A stretch of DNA of 64,000 bases from Taibaiella koreensis (lineage in GTDB: Bacteria; Bacteroidota; Bacteroidia; Chitinophagales; Chitinophagaceae), in assembly GCF_003545715.1 (NCBI RefSeq), contig NZ_QVNU01000001.1:1419962-1483961 (forward strand), in the 5' to 3' direction. Shown here in pieces: positions 56,946 through 64,000 of this stretch. The stretch's first letter is position 1; each line of letters starts with the position of its first letter. The notes below the pieces were generated by a model. It saw only the letters and a program-made list of their open reading frames with translations, was not told the DNA's origin and searched no databases. Made by a program: the position numbers and the translations under genes.

Positions 56946-59483
56946 ATGAATGTAACATCTACTTTTAGGGCAGTACTGCTCACGGCTGCCGGTATGCTGT
57001 CTGGCGCCGGCATAGCCCTGGCCCAGGATTGTACTGCCAATGCGGGCGGCAATGCGATCGTATGCGGTTCCACAACCACCTTAACCGGCGGTGTATCGGG
57101 TACGGTTGGCGTGGGCGGTGGTCCCAGCTGGTCTTTTGTATCGGGACCTGTGACACCCGTCATCGTATCGCCGGGCTCCCTTACCACTAATGTAACAGGG
57201 ATGACCGCAGACGGGGATTATGTGTTCCAGCTGATGCAGCCCTGTAGTACAGGTGTGGCGCAATCGCAGGTCACGATCACCGCCCACCCCAGGCCAGCTT
57301 CCTTTACTGCCGGGCCGGATAAGACAGGCATTTGTGCCACCGTTGGAACAACTACGCTCAATGGCGTTATTCCCGCAGGCTTTACGGGAACCTGGTCGGC
57401 TGTCAATATTTTCAATGCCCAGAATTTCGGTACTGTAGTTACGACCAATTCCTCTTTCAGCAACAATACGATAGCTAATCCTGTTTTTTCACTGATCAAT
57501 AAGGCAAATCACGATGTTGATCCCGCGTATTACGCTATTCTTACTATTGTGTCCAACGATGGTATCTGTTCCTATAAGGATACCGCGGTGGTAAGGTTTT
57601 GCCCCAATCCGGCCCTGAACGTCAGTAATACGATAACCTGTATCGATGATGTCTCTTCCCAGTATTTTGATTTTGATTCCGGGCCGGCCTTCAATAGCGC
57701 TACTTCCGGCTCGGCAGGCGCTGCTGTTAATGGCACGACGATCACCTTAAATGTAAGCAGCCAGCCTGCCGGCGGCAATATCACCTTTAGCCGGATTGCC
57801 GAACGCAGGATTTACGTAACGGGCGCCGGCATTATAGGTACCTATACCTTCACCATTACGGTAAGCAATTGTTGCGGTACGGTAACTTCACCGCCGATGA
57901 GCTTTACGGTGACCGGTATCAACGGCCATTCCCTCAATTTCCAGCCCGCCGGGCATGGTGCGCCGGAGCAGCTCGCGCTTTATGCGGCCGGAAGTTCGGG
58001 TGGGGAAGTGCATTGCGGCATTGCCGGAACCGCGACGCCGGAATTGTTTTATTTTAGCATTAATCCTGCCGATAATCCTGCTACTACCGTGACTAGTATC
58101 ACCAGCGAGGGCGTATTGCCGCCCGGCGCGAGCACACCTATCATTACGCAAACCGGTGCCGGTACGGCGAATCGTACAGTGAGCGTTAACCCCGGCGCGA
58201 GCGGATGGAAAGTGGGTACATATGCATTTAATATCCAGTCGGGGACAGCGCCGTGCTTTATTTCCCAGGACTACTATATTCATGTTTCGGACAATAACCG
58301 CCCGCCACTTTTTGTGCCCGATACTACGGCTTGTTATCCGGGAACAGGCAGTGTGAGCGCCACGATCAGGCTTCCCGCTATTTACCAGGGCGTGGTCAAT
58401 TCCAGCTATTTCCAGGAATTTAGCGGATATTATAATTTCCAGGTCATATCCAAACCGGCCGGTTCTTCAACGCCTGTATTCCCGGCCAGCAACCTGCGGC
58501 GCATCACACAGGCAACTACCACTGTATCCAACCTGGACAAACCGGGAGACTATGTGATCCGCATCATACCCTTTTCCGGTAATGGCGCAGGTCCCTTCCT
58601 GGAGCAGGAATATGCCTGTTCGGGTATTCCGGGACCGCTGCAATATAATTTTACGATACATTTGAACCAGGTCATTAATTCCAATGCCGGCAGCGATCAA
58701 ACGGGTGTATGCGCCAATACCGTATCGCTTTTGGGTAATGCCACCGGCGCCGGTACCGGCCTGTGGACGGTGGCTTCGGCGCCGGTAGGGGCCAGCCCGA
58801 TTATTGTTGCGCCTGCCAATCCCTCCACGACAGCCAATCATCTTACGGTAGTAGGACAATACCGCTTTGTATGGACGATCACCACACCATCGGGAGAATG
58901 TAAGAGCAGCGATACGGTTTCCTTCAACGTGACCTGCGCCATATTCCCGGTGCGCCTGTCCTCCTTCACGGCAAGCAGGAAGGGTGCCACGGCGCTTCTT
59001 GAATGGGTTACAGCATCCGAAGCGAATAATAAAGGCTTTGCCATCGAACGCAGCGCAGATGGTCTGACATGGAGCAGCATCGGTTTTATCGGCAGCAAAG
59101 GCCCAGGTGGCAATAGCCAGGAAAAGCTGGCCTATAGTTATACCGATAAAGTTCCTCTTGGCGGCGCTAATTATTATCGCCTGAAACAAACAGACAGAGA
59201 TGGTACATACGAATACAGCACAATAAAACAAGTGTCTTTCGAAAACGCTGGTAGCATCAACATACATCCCAATCCTGCTAAGGACTACGTCATTATCGAT
59301 GGCCTGGCCGGCGGCGAAACCATCAAGCTGTATGACGCTACCGGACGTATGGTAAAAGAAATGAGACCGGCTTCTTCATCCACAATGGTTCAGCTGGATG
59401 CTTTAAACGAAGGCTTATACCAGGTTTCGATTATCGATGTGAACGGAAATACGGTTTCAAAAAAGATCATGAAAGCGAAGTAA
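56946..59483 (+). CDS. T9SS-secreted protein with PKD/Ig-like beta repeats
   Basis: An 845-residue exported protein. Signal peptide: AVLLTAAGMLSGAGIALAQ, cleavage before DCTANAGGN. The mature part holds several PKD/Ig-like sections that open alike, e.g. DCTANAGGNAIVCGSTTTLT, AGPDKTGICATVGTTTLNGV and NAGSDQTGVCANTVSLLGNA, each with a Cys. The last 170 residues are FPVRLSSFTASRKGATALLE, EWVTASEANNKGFAIERSAD, then a T9SS type A sorting tail (INIHPNPAKDYVIIDGLAGG, IKLYDATGRMVKEM). A TATTTTTG box at 56825 may be a distant promoter. An intrinsic terminator follows. Confidence 0.93.
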   Translation: MNVTSTFRAVLLTAAGMLSGAGIALAQDCTANAGGNAIVCGSTTTLTGGVSGTVGVGGGPSWSFVSGPVTPVIVSPGSLTTNVTGMTADGDYVFQLMQPCSTGVAQSQVTITAHPRPASFTAGPDKTGICATVGTTTLNGVIPAGFTGTWSAVNIFNAQNFGTVVTTNSSFSNNTIANPVFSLINKANHDVDPAYYAILTIVSNDGICSYKDTAVVRFCPNPALNVSNTITCIDDVSSQYFDFDSGPAFNSATSGSAGAAVNGTTITLNVSSQPAGGNITFSRIAERRIYVTGAGIIGTYTFTITVSNCCGTVTSPPMSFTVTGINGHSLNFQPAGHGAPEQLALYAAGSSGGEVHCGIAGTATPELFYFSINPADNPATTVTSITSEGVLPPGASTPIITQTGAGTANRTVSVNPGASGWKVGTYAFNIQSGTAPCFISQDYYIHVSDNNRPPLFVPDTTACYPGTGSVSATIRLPAIYQGVVNSSYFQEFSGYYNFQVISKPAGSSTPVFPASNLRRITQATTTVSNLDKPGDYVIRIIPFSGNGAGPFLEQEYACSGIPGPLQYNFTIHLNQVINSNAGSDQTGVCANTVSLLGNATGAGTGLWTVASAPVGASPIIVAPANPSTTANHLTVVGQYRFVWTITTPSGECKSSDTVSFNVTCAIFPVRLSSFTASRKGATALLEWVTASEANNKGFAIERSADGLTWSSIGFIGSKGPGGNSQEKLAYSYTDKVPLGGANYYRLKQTDRDGTYEYSTIKQVSFENAGSINIHPNPAKDYVIIDGLAGGETIKLYDATGRMVKEMRPASSSTMVQLDALNEGLYQVSIIDVNGNTVSKKIMKAK

Positions 59484-59507
59484 AAGGATTTATTGGTTGG
59501 TTCGTGT

Positions 59508-59538
59508 AAGCAGTCGCGGAAACGGGGCTGCTTTTTTT
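59508..59538 (+). terminator. Intrinsic terminator
   Basis: AAGCAG (59508-59513) pairs with CTGCTT (59528-59533) around a 14-nt loop, followed by a T run. It ends the T9SS protein gene. Confidence 0.75.
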
Positions 59539-59757
59539 ACACAGGATTGTCCGAAAGCCGCATGCTCTGATTATTGTACAGAGCATACCGGTCGATTGTG
59601 TTTCGGTTGATAAGCATCATTACACAACTACTTCAATCGAAAACTTCAAGAAGTACTATACTTTTTTATTAAGTGTGCCCGGGGCGCTAATTTGGCCGAC
59701 AAAGTGCTCCGCTTTCCAATATAGTCCTCATTTAACCCGATTGTAAAACCAAACATT

Positions 59758-62700
59758 ATGAGCAAACTGTACCCATTACCTTTTATGGGGCAAGCTGCAG
59801 GAAGCCGGCGATTCCGAGTCCCGCTGGCATTACTGTTCTTATCTCCGGCCCTGTTGACAGGCCCTCTTTCTCATGCGCAAATCGTGCCCTCGAGTCCGGG
59901 AGGTATCACCACACGGCCTTCCGTATGGTATAAGCCGGATGGCGCTACAACAACCGCATGGACAGACGCCTCTGCCAACAGCATCGATTTGTCGACAAAC
60001 GGGACCAACACGGTTACCGTAAATGCGGGCGATGCAGCGCACAATTTTAACTCCTGGACAACCGGTTACTCATCGGCTAAGTATTACCTGTACACAAGCA
60101 ACACAAACGCGGTGTTCGGCGCCTACGGCGATACAGCCGGAGGCTATCGTTACACACCGTTGACTGTCTTTGGTGCGGCAAGAGCGACTTCAACTGCCAG
60201 CGGGGCTATTACCGGCCTGGACAATGATGCTTCGTATGCTGCTGAGCCAGGGTTTGGCGTGAGGGCAGGCGGCGGTGTGCTCAATCCGCGATTCTACCGC
60301 TTTGGCAATGGCTACGATGCCATTTCGACAACACAAAACATCCCGCTGGGGCAAACCTCCGTTTACCTGTACCAGCCACCGTCTGCCAGTGCAGGAACGG
60401 GCGATCTGACCTTCGGGTTGAATGGTGCCCACTCGGTAACCTCCGGCGTTACTGCCAGAAGCAGTGTAGCGGGGCCTCATTTAAATATCGGTAACGATGG
60501 CTTCACCTTCGGCGCCTTCCCGGGCGATATCCAGGAAGTAGTATGGTATAAGGCCACCCTGGCTGCAGCCGACATCAACAAAGTAGAAACGTATCTGGCA
60601 ATCAAATACGGCGCCACACTCACTCATGATTATGTAAACAATAGCGGTACGTTATATAGCCTCAGCACCAATAGCGGCTATACTTCCAGTATTGCGGGTA
60701 TCATGAGGGACGATGCGTCCACATTGCATCAGAAGCAATCCAATAGTATTAATACCGGTAAAGAAGTGTTGATCGGCATTGGCGGACTTGCCAATACGAA
60801 TGACGCGAATACAGGAAGCCTTACCAACGGGCAGTCGCTTATGTGGGGAGATAATGGTCTGGCAAAGATACCTTCCCTTTCTGTAACCAATATCCCGGGA
60901 GCCAACTATCGTTTTCCTGCTGTATGGAAAGTACAGAATACGGCGTCTGTAGGCGTTGTGCGTGTCGCCTGGCCTTCGGTATGGACAAGCTTTAAGCTGG
61001 TACAGAGTAGTGATCCTACCTTCACTGCGGGGAATACCGTTACTGATATGACGGCCAATACCCAAACGATTAACGGTGTGACTTATAGCTATGCAGATGT
61101 AACGCTTGCTGACGGACAGTATTTCACCTTCGCTGCATTTGTGCAAACGCCGGGTGGGGTTGCCTTGCCGGCCGTATGGCTGAAGGCCGATGCCGGGACA
61201 GATACTTCTGTAGCCAACGGAAGAGTGAGTGGATGGCAAAACTATGGTTATTCGGGCGGCATAGCCGGTCAGCTAAGCCAGTCTCCGGGTACTACTTACG
61301 ACTATCCCTATCTCAAAAGCAACATCCACAATTTTAATCCCTCCCTCGTTGACAGTACTACGAACGCAAATGGAGGGTTGTTGCTGGCCAATGTATTCCC
61401 CGATTATGCACAGAGGGCCTTATCCACCTTTGTACTGCAAAGCCAGCCGGATATTACCCAACAAAGAGTAATGCTATCGTTTGGGAATAATATCAATTTC
61501 CAAAGCAGCAACGAATACCCCTGGTTTGCGAGTCAAAGCGCTACGCAGCTTTATTTCTGGTGGGATGGCAGCTACCAGTCGGCCCCTGTTTTGCCCAATT
61601 CCCTGAGGCGCTATAACAATATACCTACTATCAATGCCTATTACCGGCGCCAGTGGACCAGTAATCCGGACACGACTACGCTGAGCATGAATGGCGCGAC
61701 AACCATAGCGACTGGTAATTCCAATGCCAGCCTGGGTATCGGCAATCATCTTTATATCAATGCCGATGGCGGCAATAACAATCCATCGGGCGGTAATATT
61801 TCCGAGATCATAAGCTACGACAGGTATTTGACTGCTGAGGAAAGACAACGCGTAAACTCTTACTTCAGCATTAAATACGGGATTACCTTGCTGACAGGAA
61901 ATGGTACGGGTGTAGCCAGCTACCTGAACAGCGCTGGAGATACGGTATGGCATGCCGGCAATAACAGCAGCTATGCCAAAAATATCGCCGGTATTGCTTA
62001 CGATTATAATTCGGGGTTGAATCAGAAGCAGTCGATAAGCGAAAATGCCGGGAAGCAGGTGCTTATCGGTACTACTGGTCTGGCCAATACCAATGCGTTG
62101 AACACGACCGCATTTTCAACAGATAAGCAATTTTTGGTATGGGGCGATAACGGCCTGGAAAGGTCCCCGGCAGTTGCCATTGCGGGCGTTTCCGGTGCCA
62201 ACTACCGCTTCAAGGCGATCTGGAAGGTACAAAACACCGGTACGGTTGGAACGGTGCGTGTCGCCTGGCCGAAGAATTGGGACAACATAACACTCATCCA
62301 GAGCGCTGATACCACTTTTGACGGAGGCGATGTGGCTACGGATATGAGCACTCATACCCAGACCATTAATGGTGTAGCCTACAATTATGCCGATGTGACC
62401 TTTACCAATGGTCAATATTTTACTTTTGCTATCCAGGCACAGTCTCCCGGTGGCATTGCTGCGCTGCCCGCAGTCTGGTACCGTCCTGATAATGCGGATT
62501 CTTCCCAATGGAAAGATGCTTCCATCAACAGCCTGGATTTGACCAGCGAAAACGGAGCAACGGTAAAGAACGGCGATCAGGCGCATAACTTCCACAGCTG
62601 GACTACCCGTTATTCGGCAACCAGCTACTATAATTATCTCGATCCCGCTGCAACCAATACAGACCTTGAAGTCAATCCTGTCTTTGGTAATTTTAATACC

Positions 62701-64000
62701 AATAGCTTTTCCTATATGCCGTTAACGATCTTCGGTGTTGCCCGCGACACGTTAACTACCGGTGGGTCGGGATTGATTACGGGGATAGATAACGAAAAAG
62801 CTAATGCTTCCGAACCTGGTTTTGGCGTATATGGCGCGCAGCAACGGTTTTACCGGTTCAGCTATGGTGCTGCCGTTTCGGGTGCTGCTGCTCCGGTTGA
62901 TATGTCTGCCGTTTATATGTGGCGTCCGACCACAGGCGGCGCAACCGCCGGGGGCACAGATACGCTTTTAATGGGATTGAATGGTGTGTACACTACCTCA
63001 CAGATCAATAAGGTGGGCAGTGTTGTCGGCCCTTATCTGAAAATCGGTTACTCTGCATCCGATTGGGGTGCATTTCCCGGAGATATCCAGGAAGTGATAT
63101 GGTATAAAGACTCCCTCGGTTACAGCGATATCCAAAAGGTAGAAACTTATCTTGCGCTGAAATATGGCACCACGCTGGGCCATAATTATGTGGCAGCATC
63201 GGGCGCTACTATTTACAACCTGAGCTCAGATACTACTTACCGCTATAATATTGCCGGGATCGGCCGTGAGGCTGCTAACGGCGGATTGGATCAGCGCCAG
63301 AGCAATTCTGTCCGGACGGGAAAGCAGGTATTGATCGGCACGACAGGTTTGAGCAATACCAATGACAGCAACGCTGTTCAATTGACAGATGCGCAATACC
63401 TTGTATGGGGCGATAACGGTCGGGCCAAGTCTCCCTCTGTTTATATGCCCGGAATGGCCAATGTGAACGTACGGTTCAAGTCGATATGGAAAGTGCAGAA
63501 TACCGGCAGCATAGGTACCGTACGTGTTGCCTGGCCGGCAACAGATTTGAACAACCTGTCGTTGATCCAAAGCGCCGATACCACATTCGATGCTTCTGAC
63601 GTGGTGACCGGTATGCAGGCCAATACCCAAACCATCAACGGTGTGACCTATAACTATGCAGATGTGACCTTGTCCAACGGACAGTACTTCACCTTCGCCG
63701 GTCATATCGCGCATGCACCGGGAGGCGTTTTTGCAGGCTTGTCCTATTGGTACAGGGCCGATAAAGATGCCGTAAATACAGGAGATAGCACCAGTGTGAC
63801 CTCATGGACAGACTATGCTATGGGAACTGTGGCTAGCCAGGTAGGCGCCAACCCCTATCCTTTATATCATGTGGGCGCTGCCACTTACTTCAACTTTAAT
63901 CCGGGAATCAACTTCACCGACGGAAATCAATCCCTGGGTAATCTGGTGGCGCAGGCTGTAGCCGATACTGCCTATGATATCTTTACCCTGACCAAGGAAG
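59758..64000 (+). CDS. Giant exported surface protein with three DUF8202-like modules (3' end cut)
   Basis: Open from ATG 59758 to the window end, so at least 1414 residues; the end is missing. It has a signal region MSKLYPLPFMGQAAGSRRFR, VPLALLFLSPALLTG and SHAQ. Three modules of about 420 residues share IAGI, a QKQS or QRQS core, GKQVLIG or GKEVLIG, and WGDNG (near residues 311, 741 and 1163). Each ends with a VWKVQNT ... RVAWP block and [NS]GQYFTFA. Between them are LamG-like and jelly-roll-like stretches (YYLYTSNTNAVFGAYGDTAG and similar). The modules resemble what is catalogued as DUF8202, from memory. A T9SS sorting tail is expected beyond the window. Confidence 0.9.
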   Translation, partial: MSKLYPLPFMGQAAGSRRFRVPLALLFLSPALLTGPLSHAQIVPSSPGGITTRPSVWYKPDGATTTAWTDASANSIDLSTNGTNTVTVNAGDAAHNFNSWTTGYSSAKYYLYTSNTNAVFGAYGDTAGGYRYTPLTVFGAARATSTASGAITGLDNDASYAAEPGFGVRAGGGVLNPRFYRFGNGYDAISTTQNIPLGQTSVYLYQPPSASAGTGDLTFGLNGAHSVTSGVTARSSVAGPHLNIGNDGFTFGAFPGDIQEVVWYKATLAAADINKVETYLAIKYGATLTHDYVNNSGTLYSLSTNSGYTSSIAGIMRDDASTLHQKQSNSINTGKEVLIGIGGLANTNDANTGSLTNGQSLMWGDNGLAKIPSLSVTNIPGANYRFPAVWKVQNTASVGVVRVAWPSVWTSFKLVQSSDPTFTAGNTVTDMTANTQTINGVTYSYADVTLADGQYFTFAAFVQTPGGVALPAVWLKADAGTDTSVANGRVSGWQNYGYSGGIAGQLSQSPGTTYDYPYLKSNIHNFNPSLVDSTTNANGGLLLANVFPDYAQRALSTFVLQSQPDITQQRVMLSFGNNINFQSSNEYPWFASQSATQLYFWWDGSYQSAPVLPNSLRRYNNIPTINAYYRRQWTSNPDTTTLSMNGATTIATGNSNASLGIGNHLYINADGGNNNPSGGNISEIISYDRYLTAEERQRVNSYFSIKYGITLLTGNGTGVASYLNSAGDTVWHAGNNSSYAKNIAGIAYDYNSGLNQKQSISENAGKQVLIGTTGLANTNALNTTAFSTDKQFLVWGDNGLERSPAVAIAGVSGANYRFKAIWKVQNTGTVGTVRVAWPKNWDNITLIQSADTTFDGGDVATDMSTHTQTINGVAYNYADVTFTNGQYFTFAIQAQSPGGIAALPAVWYRPDNADSSQWKDASINSLDLTSENGATVKNGDQAHNFHSWTTRYSATSYYNYLDPAATNTDLEVNPVFGNFNTNSFSYMPLTIFGVARDTLTTGGSGLITGIDNEKANASEPGFGVYGAQQRFYRFSYGAAVSGAAAPVDMSAVYMWRPTTGGATAGGTDTLLMGLNGVYTTSQINKVGSVVGPYLKIGYSASDWGAFPGDIQEVIWYKDSLGYSDIQKVETYLALKYGTTLGHNYVAASGATIYNLSSDTTYRYNIAGIGREAANGGLDQRQSNSVRTGKQVLIGTTGLSNTNDSNAVQLTDAQYLVWGDNGRAKSPSVYMPGMANVNVRFKSIWKVQNTGSIGTVRVAWPATDLNNLSLIQSADTTFDASDVVTGMQANTQTINGVTYNYADVTLSNGQYFTFAGHIAHAPGGVFAGLSYWYRADKDAVNTGDSTSVTSWTDYAMGTVASQVGANPYPLYHVGAATYFNFNPGINFTDGNQSLGNLVAQAVADTAYDIFTLTKE

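Noticed and set aside
58467-59267. 266-residue minus-strand frame within the T9SS protein gene
   Set aside because: Antisense shadow of a GC-balanced coding region; Arg- and Gly-rich translation without any motif.

Overview
The window looks like a chromosomal segment of a Bacteroidota bacterium, most likely a member of the Chitinophagaceae or a close relative. The support is: gldD and a PorD-type gene; at least three very large exported proteins, two of which end in typical type IX secretion system (T9SS) sorting tails; many promoters of the Bacteroidota type (TAnnTTTG at -7, usually written TACCTTTG here); LuxR-type regulators fused to TPR/coiled-coil sensors; and short peptides with Bacteroidota double-glycine leaders. 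Base composition is near 50% GC in genes, with AT-rich intergenic islands.

Layout. 1-3300: coaBC (cut by the window edge), porD, a DUF4296 lipoprotein, gldD, tRNA-Arg(CCU). 3300-10400: accessory ground with a MITE-like palindrome, a 52-aa double-glycine peptide not previously obvious, a possible CheD-like protein, a membrane protein, a WYL regulator with a VOC protein, a DHFR-like reductase, an HD protein, a caspase-like protein, a small membrane peptide and a second, cysteine-rich leader peptide. 10400-19700: a LysR regulator divergent from mdaB/ygiN-like/aldo-keto reductase genes, a GNAT, a TPR-LuxR sensor-regulator, and a five-gene membrane/lipoprotein operon. 19763-20212 and 33003-33356 are two copies of one dispersed repeat element. 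20224-32338: mostly housekeeping (ROK sugar kinase and sugar MFS transporter, sucD, ABC-F ATPase, cysteine desulfurase, metallophosphoesterase, tRNA-His) with a RES/Xre toxin-antitoxin pair.

33400-39160 is a low-density accessory island. It has a third leader peptide (98 aa, nine Cys), two unknown genes, a LytTR response regulator that is broken by one base in a poly-A run, an exported EreA/ChaN-like protein, and a fourth leader-like peptide whose C-terminus resembles that of the 3.6-kb peptide. 39161-64000 is a surface-protein region: a frameshifted protein with eight near-identical Ig-like repeats, an orphan Imm5-type immunity protein, two response-regulator/histidine-kinase sets, a stand-alone pseudo-receiver, and three further giant exported proteins, the last running off the window.

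How it works together. CoaBC and tRNA-Arg are housekeeping. PorD and GldD belong to the gliding/T9SS machinery, which would export the giant proteins of the last 25 kb. The interleaved two-component systems are good candidates for controlling those surface proteins. The most novel signal is the set of four scattered short leader peptides (none with a modification enzyme or transporter next to it), one of which lies in a same-strand cluster with a LytTR regulator.
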